DNA from: Clostridiales bacterium
GTDB taxonomy: Bacteria; Bacillota; Clostridia; Saccharofermentanales; Saccharofermentanaceae
Length of the DNA stretch: 64,000 nucleotides
Direction: 5' to 3'
Assembly (NCBI GenBank): GCA_017550385.1
Contig: JAFZPJ010000060.1
Location: forward strand, 1 to 64,000
In this document: one piece after another, positions 49,784 through 57,997 of the stretch
Layout: every line of letters starts with the position of its first letter
How positions within the stretch are numbered: the stretch's first letter is position 1
Notes under the pieces: generated by a model
Database searches by the model: none
What the model was told of the DNA's origin: nothing
The model's input: only the letters and a program-made list of their open reading frames with translations
Position numbers and translations under genes: made by a program

Positions 49784-51538
49784 ATGAAGGAACTGATGCT
49801 TGGTAACAAGGCCGTCGCAAGAGGGCTTTACGAAGCGGGTGTCTGCGTAGCAAGCTCATACCCGGGAACTCCCAGTACCGAGACGACCGAAGAGGCCGCT
49901 AAGTTTGACGAGATCTACTGCGAGTGGGCACCTAACGAGAAAGTCGCTATGGAGACCGCTTACGGCGCGAGCAGGGCAGGCAAGAGATCTTACTGCGCGA
50001 TGAAGCACGTTGGTCTGAACGTTGCTGCTGACCCTCTCTTTACGATAAGCTACACGGGCGTTAACGCAGGTATGGTAATACTTGTAGCAGACGATCCGGG
50101 CATGCACTCATCCCAGAACGAGCAGGACTCAAGGCACTATGCCATCGCGGCGAAAATGCCCATGCTCGAGCCCTCTGACTCCCAGGAGGCAAAGGATTTC
50201 ATCAAGGCTGCATACGACATGTCCGAGCAGTTCGACGTTCCCGTCCTCTTCAAGATGTGCACGAGAGTCGCACACTCCCAGTCGATCGTAGAGCTCGGCG
50301 ATAGGGTAGAGGTCCCCGTTAAGGAATACGTCAAGGACGCAGGCAAATACGTCATGGTACCTGCAAATGCCAAGAGACGTCACCCGATCGTAGAAGAGCG
50401 CACGCTTAAGCTCATCGAGTTCGCTGAGACTTCAAGCCTGAACCGCATCGATGAAGGTGCGGACAAGTCCATCGGCATCATCACATCATCAACTTCATAT
50501 CAGTACGTTAAGGAAGTGTTCGGCGATAAGCACCCGGTACTCAAGATCGGCCTTATCAACCCGCTTCCCGTCAAGAAGATCAAGGACTTTGCTGCTTCGG
50601 TAGATAAGCTCGTCGTAGTAGAAGAACTCGATCCCATCATCGAGACACACTGCAAGGCTTTGGGCCTTGAAGTAACAGGCAAGGATGTTCTGCCTCTCAT
50701 CGACGAGTTCTCACAGGGACTTATCGCTAAGGCATTAGGCGAGCCCGAGGCTCCTTCCTGCAAGAAGATCGACGGACTTCCCGGAAGACCGCCGGCAATG
50801 TGCGCAGGCTGCCCTCACAGAGGAATGTTCTATGTCCTTTCCAAGAACAAGATCACAGTCTTAGGCGATATCGGATGCTATACGCTCGGCGCTACGCCTC
50901 CGCTCTCTGCTATCGATACTACAGAGTGCATGGGTGCATCCATCAGCTCGCTCCACGGCTTCAACAAGGCTCTGGGCGCAGACGCTGAGAAGAACACAGT
51001 TGCAGTCATCGGCGATTCGACCTTCATGCATTCGGGTATGACAGGTCTTGCAAACATCGCATACAACCAGACCAATTCGACTGTCATCATCCTCGATAAC
51101 TCGATTACGGGTATGACAGGACACCAGCAGAATCCTACGACGGGCTTCAACCTCAGAGGTGACCCGGCAGGCAAGATCGATCTCGAAGCGCTCGTACGCT
51201 CTATGGGCATTAACAGAGTAAGAGTCGTAGATCCTTACAACCTCGCTGAAGCAGAACAGGCAGTAAAGGAAGAACTTACTGCAGAAGAGCCTTCTGTGAT
51301 CATCTCCAGAAGACCGTGCGCGCTCCTCAAGTCAGTCAAGCGTCAGCCCGCGATCAAGGTCAACCCTGATAAGTGCAAGTCCTGCAAGGCCTGCATGAAG
51401 CTCGGTTGCCCTGCGATCTCCTTCAAGGACGGACACGCTAAGGTCGACGCGACACAGTGCTTCGGCTGTAAGGTATGCAGCGAGCTTTGCAAGTTCGGTG
51501 CTTTCGAGACATTGGAAGGAGAGGCGATCACATGGTAA
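49784..51538 (+). CDS. iorA: Indolepyruvate:ferredoxin oxidoreductase, alpha subunit
   Basis: A 584-residue IorA. The N-terminal pyrimidine-binding part opens with SSYPGTPSTETTEE. The C-terminal TPP domain has the GDIGCYTLG segment and the Mg/TPP block AVIGDSTFMHSGMTG with NSITGMTGHQ. Two ferredoxin-like clusters end the chain (CKSCKACMKLGCP and CFGCKVCSELCK). With IorB it decarboxylates aryl pyruvates from Trp/Phe/Tyr transamination to aryl-acetyl-CoA, reducing ferredoxin. First gene of a five-gene unit; it overlaps iorB by 7 nt. Confidence 0.94.
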   Translation: MKELMLGNKAVARGLYEAGVCVASSYPGTPSTETTEEAAKFDEIYCEWAPNEKVAMETAYGASRAGKRSYCAMKHVGLNVAADPLFTISYTGVNAGMVILVADDPGMHSSQNEQDSRHYAIAAKMPMLEPSDSQEAKDFIKAAYDMSEQFDVPVLFKMCTRVAHSQSIVELGDRVEVPVKEYVKDAGKYVMVPANAKRRHPIVEERTLKLIEFAETSSLNRIDEGADKSIGIITSSTSYQYVKEVFGDKHPVLKIGLINPLPVKKIKDFAASVDKLVVVEELDPIIETHCKALGLEVTGKDVLPLIDEFSQGLIAKALGEPEAPSCKKIDGLPGRPPAMCAGCPHRGMFYVLSKNKITVLGDIGCYTLGATPPLSAIDTTECMGASISSLHGFNKALGADAEKNTVAVIGDSTFMHSGMTGLANIAYNQTNSTVIILDNSITGMTGHQQNPTTGFNLRGDPAGKIDLEALVRSMGINRVRVVDPYNLAEAEQAVKEELTAEEPSVIISRRPCALLKSVKRQPAIKVNPDKCKSCKACMKLGCPAISFKDGHAKVDATQCFGCKVCSELCKFGAFETLEGEAITW

Positions 51539-52104
51539 CAAGCATTATGATAGTAGGCGTAGGCGGACAAGGGTCCCTTCTCGCCAGCAAGATATTAGGT
51601 AAGGCAGCAATGGACAAGGGATATGACGTTAAAGTATCCGAGGTCCACGGCATGAGCCAGAGAGGCGGATCGGTCGTTACTTACGTCAGGTTCGGCGATA
51701 AGGTCAATTCCCCCATCATCGACAAGGGCGGCGCTGATTACATTATCTCTTTCGAGCTTCTCGAAGCCGCAAGATACGTCGAGTTCCTTAAGCCCGGCGG
51801 ACAGATCGTGACCAACTCACAGCAGATCGATCCTATGCCTGTTATCGCAGGCACCGCAGAGTATCCTGCAGGTCTTATCGAGAAGATGGAAGAAGCAGGC
51901 GCCAAGGTCGATGCTATCGATGCGCTCTCGCTCGCTGAGGAGGCAGGTTCTTCCAAGGCTGCAAACATCGTATTGATGGGCAGGTTCTCCAAGTACATAA
52001 GCGACATCAGCAAGGACGAGTGGGTCAAGGTCATCGAGAGTACCGTTCCCGCGAAGTTCCTTGAGATGAACAAGAAGGCTTTCGAGCTCGGAGTGAACGC
52101 TTAA
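51532..52104 (+). CDS. iorB: Indolepyruvate:ferredoxin oxidoreductase, beta subunit
   Basis: A 190-residue IorB of the pyruvate ferredoxin oxidoreductase gamma domain family, opening VTSIMIVGVGGQGSLLASKI with the VHGMSQRGGSV block. It partners IorA in the cytoplasmic complex. The start at 51532 overlaps the iorA stop region; GAAGGAG is upstream. Its TAA overlaps the next ATG (TAATG), so translation is coupled. Confidence 0.93.
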   Translation: MVTSIMIVGVGGQGSLLASKILGKAAMDKGYDVKVSEVHGMSQRGGSVVTYVRFGDKVNSPIIDKGGADYIISFELLEAARYVEFLKPGGQIVTNSQQIDPMPVIAGTAEYPAGLIEKMEEAGAKVDAIDALSLAEEAGSSKAANIVLMGRFSKYISDISKDEWVKVIESTVPAKFLEMNKKAFELGVNA

Positions 52105-52517
52105 TGCCGGATATCGAAGCAGTAAGAGAGTTCTTCAAGGGAGACAAGTACGCCACAGAGGCGACAGGTATCGTTATAGAGAGCGTTGAGAAGGGGCACA
52201 GCGTTGTCTCGCTCGAGCCCGACGGCAGGCACTTGAATGCAGTCGGAGGTCTTATGGGCGCAGTGTATTACACGATGGCGGATTTCGCTTTCGCGGTCGC
52301 GGAGAACTGCGAGCAGCCTTCCGATACCGTTACGGTAACGCAGGCAGTATCGATGAATTTCCTGAGATCCTGGCCCGGCGGCAAGGTTACATGCAAGGCG
52401 GACATCGTAAAGGACGGCAGATCCATCTGTCTGTATGAAGTAAAGTGTTATGACAAGGATGGCAAGGAACTTGCGCTTGTTGTGATAAACGGATTCAAGA
52501 CTTCCATAAGGAAGTGA
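52104..52517 (+). CDS. PaaI-type hotdog thioesterase
   Basis: A 137-residue hotdog-fold protein with the LNAVGGLMGAVYYTMADFAF segment typical of PaaI/YdiI thioesterases, including the conserved Asn and Asp positions. It could release aryl acids from CoA or rescue dead-end CoA esters of the adjacent IorAB/PaaK reactions. It is coupled to iorB by TAATG overlap and lies 16 nt before paaK. Confidence 0.88.
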   Translation: MPDIEAVREFFKGDKYATEATGIVIESVEKGHSVVSLEPDGRHLNAVGGLMGAVYYTMADFAFAVAENCEQPSDTVTVTQAVSMNFLRSWPGGKVTCKADIVKDGRSICLYEVKCYDKDGKELALVVINGFKTSIRK

Positions 52518-52533
52518 ACAGGAGGAGTGATAT

Positions 52534-53835
52534 ATGATCTGGAATGAAGCAAAGGAGTGCATGTCGCGTGACGAGATCGAAGCGCTGCAGAGCGCAAGAC
52601 TCGTTAAGGTAGTTAACCGCGTCTATCACAACGTCGAGTACTACCGCAAGAAGATGCAGGAAGTAGGCCTCGAACCCGGTGACATCAAGGGTATCGAAGA
52701 CTTGGACAAGCTGCCGTATACAACATACGCAGACTTAAGAGACACATACCCCTTCGGACTGGCAGCAGTTCCCAGATCAGAGATGGTACGTGTTCACGCA
52801 TCTTCAGGTACGACGGGCAAACCGAAGATCGCCGTCTATACAAGACGCGATATCGATATCTGGGCTGAGTGCGTCGCAAGATGTCTGTCCATGGCAGGCA
52901 TCACAAGAGACGATATCATCCAGGTAGGCTACGGCTACGGCCTCTTTACCGGTGGCCTCGGCGCACACTACGGTGCAGAGTATCTGGGCGCACTTGTACT
53001 GCCTATGTCCACAGGTAATACACAGAAGCTCATCGACATGATGATCGACTGCGACGTTACATCGATCGCCTGCACACCTTCTTATCTCCTGCACGTTGCA
53101 GAGGACTTGGAGAAGGCAGGCCTCGTAGATAAGATCAAGCTCAAGAGTGCCATCTGCGGCGCTGAGCCCTGGACGAACGAGATGCGCGACCAGATGGAAG
53201 CAAGGCTTCATATCAAGGCATATGACATCTACGGTCTCACAGAGATGATGGGCCCGGGCGTTGCATGCGACTGCGAATACCACAAGGGTCTGCACATCTG
53301 GGAAGATCACTTCCTGCCCGAGATCATCGATCCTGCAACACAGAAGCAACTGCCTAAGGGTTCTGACGGCGAGCTCGTCATCACCAACCTCACAAAGGAA
53401 GGAATGCCCCTCATCCGTTACAGGACGAAGGACCTCACATCCATCGAGTACGACAAGTGCGAGTGCGGACGTACGATGGCACGTATCCAGCGCTTCAGAG
53501 GAAGATCCGACGACATGCTCATCATCAAGGGCGTCAACGTATTCCCGTCGCAGGTCGAGGCAGCGCTCCTTACCATCGACGGTACGACACCTCACTACAT
53601 GCTGGTCGTTGACCGCGTAGGCAACAGCGATACTCTCGAAGTTCAGGTCGAGGTTGCAGAGGAGTTCTTCACAGACGAAGTCAAGTCGCTCGAGACTCTC
53701 AAGAAGACCATCCACGACAAGCTCAGAATGGCGATCGGACTCAACGCGAAGGTAACGCTCGTAGAGCCCAACGGCCTTGAGCATTTCGACGGCAAGAGTA
53801 AGCACGTAACAGATAAGCGCAAGCTCTATCAGTAA
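52534..53835 (+). CDS. paaK: Phenylacetate-CoA ligase
   Basis: A 433-residue PaaK-type adenylating ligase, shorter than general acyl-CoA synthetases as is usual for this family. HASSGTTGKPKIAVYTRRD is the P-loop block, YDIYGLTEMMGPGVACDCE the A5 block, and RYRTKDLTSIE and GRSDDMLIIKGVNVFPSQVE the later hinge. It interconverts phenylacetate or indoleacetate and its CoA ester. In a fermenting anaerobe it may run with IorAB to conserve energy as ATP. AGGAGG precedes the ATG. An ACT gene follows. Confidence 0.92.
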   Translation: MIWNEAKECMSRDEIEALQSARLVKVVNRVYHNVEYYRKKMQEVGLEPGDIKGIEDLDKLPYTTYADLRDTYPFGLAAVPRSEMVRVHASSGTTGKPKIAVYTRRDIDIWAECVARCLSMAGITRDDIIQVGYGYGLFTGGLGAHYGAEYLGALVLPMSTGNTQKLIDMMIDCDVTSIACTPSYLLHVAEDLEKAGLVDKIKLKSAICGAEPWTNEMRDQMEARLHIKAYDIYGLTEMMGPGVACDCEYHKGLHIWEDHFLPEIIDPATQKQLPKGSDGELVITNLTKEGMPLIRYRTKDLTSIEYDKCECGRTMARIQRFRGRSDDMLIIKGVNVFPSQVEAALLTIDGTTPHYMLVVDRVGNSDTLEVQVEVAEEFFTDEVKSLETLKKTIHDKLRMAIGLNAKVTLVEPNGLEHFDGKSKHVTDKRKLYQ

Positions 53836-53849
53836 GGAGGTAAGACTTT

Positions 53850-54272
53850 ATGTTTATCAAGCAGTTATCCGTTTTCCTCGAGAACAAGGAAGGCAGACTC
53901 GACAAGGTCCTCAAGACTCTTGCTGACGGCAATATCAACCTTCTTTCCGCGAGTCTTGCCGATACATCCGAGTTCGGTGTGCTCCGCCTTCTTGCAGATG
54001 ATGCGGACAAGGCTAAGGCTATCCTCAAAGAAGCAGGCTTTACCGCACGTGTCGACAACATCATCGCTGTCGTCGTACCCGATGCAGTGGGAAGCTTCGC
54101 AAAGGTCTGCGCAATGATCAACGAGGCAGGAATCAACATCAGCTACATCTACGGTCTGTCCATTGACGGTGAAGGTACTCCCATCGCCATCAAGACTTCC
54201 GATAATGACAAGGTAGTAGAGATCCTTAGCGCTGCAGGCGTGAAGATGATCACTCCGGCAGAACTGGCATGA
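53850..54272 (+). CDS. Tandem ACT-domain protein
   Basis: A 140-residue protein made of two ACT domains (about 4-65 and 72-138), each of the beta-alpha-beta-beta-alpha-beta kind; NKEGRLDKVLKTLADGNINL and VPDAVGSFAKVCAMINEAGIN mark their ligand helices. It probably senses an aromatic amino acid and modulates the preceding enzymes. The paaK-ACT pairing is common in Clostridia and Archaea. A terminator follows, so it ends the operon. Confidence 0.9.
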   Translation: MFIKQLSVFLENKEGRLDKVLKTLADGNINLLSASLADTSEFGVLRLLADDADKAKAILKEAGFTARVDNIIAVVVPDAVGSFAKVCAMINEAGINISYIYGLSIDGEGTPIAIKTSDNDKVVEILSAAGVKMITPAELA

Positions 54273-54297
54273 TGCCTTAAGATGATCTGATAACTCA

Positions 54298-54327
54298 GGC
54301 GGCTGCTCGTGCAGCCGCTGTTTATTT
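54298..54327 (+). terminator. Terminator closing the ior-paaK operon
   Basis: CGGCTGC pairs with GCAGCCG around TCGT, followed by CTGTTTATTT. The 170 nt beyond it up to 54499 hold no gene; the run AATTAATAATTATTTTC lies just before the next start codon. Confidence 0.9.
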
Positions 54328-54499
54328 CTGTGGAGTACTAGAGTCTGAAAATGAAGATTCCTTTTACTGTGGTTGCGGTAAATCGAGTTCGGATTGGTAA
54401 GACGAGGAATATAATTTCACAAACAAAAGGCAACATCTCTCCGTCAGAAGCCTTATGATATAATTAATAATTATTTTCAGCTGCTTTGGAGGATGCATA

Positions 54500-55549
54500 T
54501 TGGGAGAATCGGCTAGCGGTCTGAGCACTTCAAGGTTAGGTTTTATAGATGTTGCAAAAGCAATTGCTATCCTAACCATGATCATAGGACATTTTTATGC
54601 ACCTCCGATTTTTGCTGGCAGAGTAATCTATTCCTTTCACATGCCGCTTTTTTTTATTGTTAGCGGTTACTTCGTAAAAGATTTCGACATAAAAAAGAAT
54701 CTCATTCGTTCCTCTAAGGCACTTCTCATTCCTTATGCAATAGGGATGTGTATGAAGATGATTGCCGAGATCGTTTTTGTCGGCGGAGACCAAGGGCTTA
54801 GCGGCATAAAGCAGCTTTTTCTCGATATGCTTGGAGGCATGTGCAAAGAGTCTGCCACATTTCCGTGGTTGCGCGGTGTTAATATGATATGGTTCCTTCC
54901 ATGTCTTTTCGTTGCCAGAAATCTCTTTGTTATTATCATGAAGCTGACGGAAAAGAACAAGTACCAGTGGTCGATCAGGATAGCCATTCTGGCGATCCTG
55001 TCTTGTGTTGGAATGGCATCCCCACGTCTTACTTATGAATACTTCCCGTGGTGTATTGAAATCGCGTTTGTGGTACTACCGTTCCTGTATTGTGGCAATG
55101 TGTTCCGTAAACGCGGTATTTTCTCGAACAAGCACAGATATCTGTATGCGGGAGGCTGCATTGCGGTATGGGTTGTTCTTTTGTTGCTGGGTTTTTATAT
55201 AGAACTCGCAGCTCATTACTGGCCTGGTTTTTACCTGGCATTGTTCGAAGGTATGATTGCATCATTTGCAGTTATATGTCTTTCGCAGCTTGTTGATGCG
55301 ATTCCATATCTTAGCAGAGTTATCAGATGGATTGGAAGAAGCAGTCTTACCATTTTACTTGTTCATGATATTGATGACAGGTACGGTATACTTGATACCA
55401 TATTTAATGTGCTGTTCTCTGGAAGAGTCAGTGTTATCCTACCGTTAAGGATAGTTCTTATTCTGCTGATCACGGGTCTTGTACGCGCCATCGTCAATGG
55501 TTTGAAAACGTTGAGATCAAACGATAGTATAACAGCTGTAAACGGTTAA
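54500..55549 (+). CDS. Acyltransferase 3 family membrane protein
   Basis: A 349-residue Acyl_transf_3 protein with about 10 hydrophobic segments. It opens with FIDVAKAIAILTMIIGHF, where the conserved His lies, and FSFHMPLFFIVSGYFVKD-like text follows at SFHMPLFFIVSGYF. It would acetylate an extracellular sugar or wall polymer using acyl-CoA from inside. TTG start behind TTGGAGG. Base composition is AT-richer than its flanks, a possible sign of transfer. No polysaccharide cluster is adjacent. Confidence 0.82.
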   Translation: MGESASGLSTSRLGFIDVAKAIAILTMIIGHFYAPPIFAGRVIYSFHMPLFFIVSGYFVKDFDIKKNLIRSSKALLIPYAIGMCMKMIAEIVFVGGDQGLSGIKQLFLDMLGGMCKESATFPWLRGVNMIWFLPCLFVARNLFVIIMKLTEKNKYQWSIRIAILAILSCVGMASPRLTYEYFPWCIEIAFVVLPFLYCGNVFRKRGIFSNKHRYLYAGGCIAVWVVLLLLGFYIELAAHYWPGFYLALFEGMIASFAVICLSQLVDAIPYLSRVIRWIGRSSLTILLVHDIDDRYGILDTIFNVLFSGRVSVILPLRIVLILLITGLVRAIVNGLKTLRSNDSITAVNG

Positions 55550-55557
55550 GAATTGGT

Positions 55558-57870
55558 TTACCTGTACGATCCGTACTTGGCTTTCTTTTCCTGTTTTTCC
55601 TGATACAGCAGACCGTCAGCGACTTCGAGTTCGGCGTAGATATCGACATCTGGACTGCATACGAACTTGTGGACGCCGGTGCTCATCTCGATGGGATAAG
55701 GCTTGCCTGAGAGTTCGTTATGGCTCTTGGTGACTTTCTCGATCCTCGCCTTGATGGAATCGATGTCGCAGTCAGATCCGATGACAGCCATGGCGACAAA
55801 TTCGTCACCGCCCATCCTGCCGACGATATCAGCGCCTCTGAAGCACTCGCGGAGGATGTTCGCGATGGTCTTCAAAGCATAGTCACCGTCATCGTGACCG
55901 TACTTGTCGTTGATCATCTTGAGATTGTCCATATCCGCATAGCAGACGACAGACACCTTGCCTTCGTTGAGCGGATCGGTGAGGACCTTCTCGACCTTTG
56001 CGAGGAAGCCTCTGCGGTTATATAGCCCGGTGAGCTCGTCCTGCTTGGAGATCTCGTCGAGCTTGGTGTTGTCCCTGATGAATCTTTCGAGGGAGTTCTG
56101 CAGATTCTGCTTTGCCTTGTTCTGTTCCTCGATCATGATGAGCGACTTGAGCGTGACGGACAGTTGGAAAGCGATGGTCGAGACGTCGGACAGATAGCTT
56201 GCCTCGAGTTCGTTTACGAGCATTCCATAAAGATCTGCACCGACGAAAAGAGGGAAGACCACCATGGTCCTTCTGTTATCGCTTTCGGCAAATTCGTTGG
56301 TAAAGAGAAGCTCAGTCCTGAGTAATTGCTGCTCGTCGCTCATGGCGCGGATGCCGTTTGAATCGGACATTGCCTTGAGCAGGATCGACTTGGGACATTT
56401 GAGCATTTTGTCTGCGGTGTTGTTGATACCTCTCTGGAACAGGTAGAGGAAAGACTTCTTGAATCCTACTGAGTAAAGACCGCCCAGAAGCTGTTCGTAA
56501 GGGATGTCTGCATCCGAGGACATTAGGAATATATCTCCTGTCTGCTGGTTTACCATCCTCGACAAACGTCCGCTCTCGTTGTTCCTGTCGCTTACTCTTG
56601 ACAGACCGGAGTAAGACATCAGACGGTAGAAGTCAGAGAATGTCTCGTTCATCAGTCCGTCTTCATGGTCGGTATCGATCATGATAGCGGCTTCATGCTG
56701 CATGGACTGCAGGACATTAAAGAATTTCTCCGGTGTCGTGTATACGAGAATGTCAGTGTGCAGCAGGTGTGCGAAAGCCTTGTTGATATTCGCGATCTCG
56801 GACTCAACATCTTTGGTATTGGCAAAAGCAATATAAGCTTCGAAGAAAGCGCGCAGCCTGCTCTTGATCATTACAAGCGGCTCGTCGTCGGAGTAAAGAC
56901 CGAAGAGGTATTCTTCTGTCGTATCCATAAAGTTATATACGCCGGTCTCGATACCTTTCATATTAAGTCTGTTGCACATCTCTTCAACATCTAAGCCTAA
57001 GCAGCCGCAGGAGCTTCTTTGCACGAGATGGGTATCGACATCCATATCTGACAGTTCCTGCCCTTTTATGTAGTTCTCCGCATTGAGGACAGCCTTATAT
57101 GTGAGCGATGCTGAACTTGCCTCGACGGTAGTGAGCGGGGGCTTGAGCGAGACGGAGAAATCATCGTCGTCAAAGCCTGTGACAAGTATGTCCTTGCCGG
57201 GAAGGAGACCTCTGTCGTAGAGCACGCGATAACCGCCTGTCGCCATGTTGTCGTTAGCGAAAACAATCGCATCGGGCTTGCTGTTCTTATCCAGGAGTTC
57301 GTTCACCACATCGGAACTGTTCGCAGTAAAATCGCCGTAGACGATGAGGTCTTCCTCTACGGGAATACCGTACTCGGCAAGAACTTTTTTATAGACCGCA
57401 AGTCTTTCCTGTGCGTCGCGGTTCGTAACGGGTCCTGAGACATAACCGATCTTCCTGGCGCCGTGCTTCTCGATAAGGTGCTTTATGACCTGGCTTAACC
57501 CCGACTCGTTGTCGAATGTGACTGAGTGGTAGCCTTCGAAGCTCGAGAAGAGGCAGACGATAGGAACCTTCGGAAGTGACTCGAGGAAAGCCTTCTGGGT
57601 CTCGTCGTCAGCTCTCGAGCATATCAGTCCCTGAAGGATGTAGATGATGTCCACATTACGCTCCGAGGGGAGGCTGAAGACGGAATTGTACTGGTATTCG
57701 AACTTCTTGTCGGCATACTTGCTGTCGGGTTTGCCGATATAGTGTCCGGGGAAGATGAAAAGGTTAGCATCCAGAGCCTTGGCAGCGAGCTCAGCGCCCT
57801 TGCAGGCCTGACATGAGAAGTAGTTGTCGAGATCATCAACGAGAAAACCGATATTCAGACGTCGTTTCAT
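55558..57870 (-). CDS. Periplasmic-binding-like sensor / diguanylate cyclase, cytosolic
   Basis: A 770-residue protein without signal peptide or membrane span. Residues 5 to about 285 form a LacI/GalR-type sugar-binding fold (Peripla_BP_3: VDDLDNYFSCQACKGAELAA, then AIVFANDNMATGGYRVL and VTGFDDDDFSV). A central region with a GAF-like feel (about 400-590) and a coiled coil follow. The C-terminal GGDEF domain (from about 610) has an intact active site (GRMGGDEF, Gly-Gly at about 687) and an RGAD inhibitory I-site five residues before it. It should make c-di-GMP in response to a small cytosolic ligand. GAGGTG precedes the ATG. Confidence 0.9.
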   Translation of the reverse strand: MKRRLNIGFLVDDLDNYFSCQACKGAELAAKALDANLFIFPGHYIGKPDSKYADKKFEYQYNSVFSLPSERNVDIIYILQGLICSRADDETQKAFLESLPKVPIVCLFSSFEGYHSVTFDNESGLSQVIKHLIEKHGARKIGYVSGPVTNRDAQERLAVYKKVLAEYGIPVEEDLIVYGDFTANSSDVVNELLDKNSKPDAIVFANDNMATGGYRVLYDRGLLPGKDILVTGFDDDDFSVSLKPPLTTVEASSASLTYKAVLNAENYIKGQELSDMDVDTHLVQRSSCGCLGLDVEEMCNRLNMKGIETGVYNFMDTTEEYLFGLYSDDEPLVMIKSRLRAFFEAYIAFANTKDVESEIANINKAFAHLLHTDILVYTTPEKFFNVLQSMQHEAAIMIDTDHEDGLMNETFSDFYRLMSYSGLSRVSDRNNESGRLSRMVNQQTGDIFLMSSDADIPYEQLLGGLYSVGFKKSFLYLFQRGINNTADKMLKCPKSILLKAMSDSNGIRAMSDEQQLLRTELLFTNEFAESDNRRTMVVFPLFVGADLYGMLVNELEASYLSDVSTIAFQLSVTLKSLIMIEEQNKAKQNLQNSLERFIRDNTKLDEISKQDELTGLYNRRGFLAKVEKVLTDPLNEGKVSVVCYADMDNLKMINDKYGHDDGDYALKTIANILRECFRGADIVGRMGGDEFVAMAVIGSDCDIDSIKARIEKVTKSHNELSGKPYPIEMSTGVHKFVCSPDVDIYAELEVADGLLYQEKQEKKAKYGSYR

Positions 57871-57928
57871 AAAGGATGCACCTCACTTCAAGATCTATTT
57901 TTATAATATCACACGCGAGAATATTATT

Positions 57929-57957
57929 TTGACGAGAACGGCTCATGATGATATTAT
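57929..57957 (+). promoter_or_regulatory. Promoter of the acyl-CoA synthetase gene
   Basis: TTGACG (57929-57934), a 17-nt spacer and TATTAT (57952-57957). The intergenic space also carries AT-rich text for the divergent GGDEF gene; no operator is obvious. Confidence 0.75.
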
Positions 57958-57997
57958 TCTTTGCGGACTATATTTTATTTAGGGTGGTGGATCACAA

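Noticed and set aside
52804..53805. A minus-strand 333-codon ORF opposite paaK.
   Set aside because: Antisense shadow of paaK with no ribosome binding site or recognisable motif.
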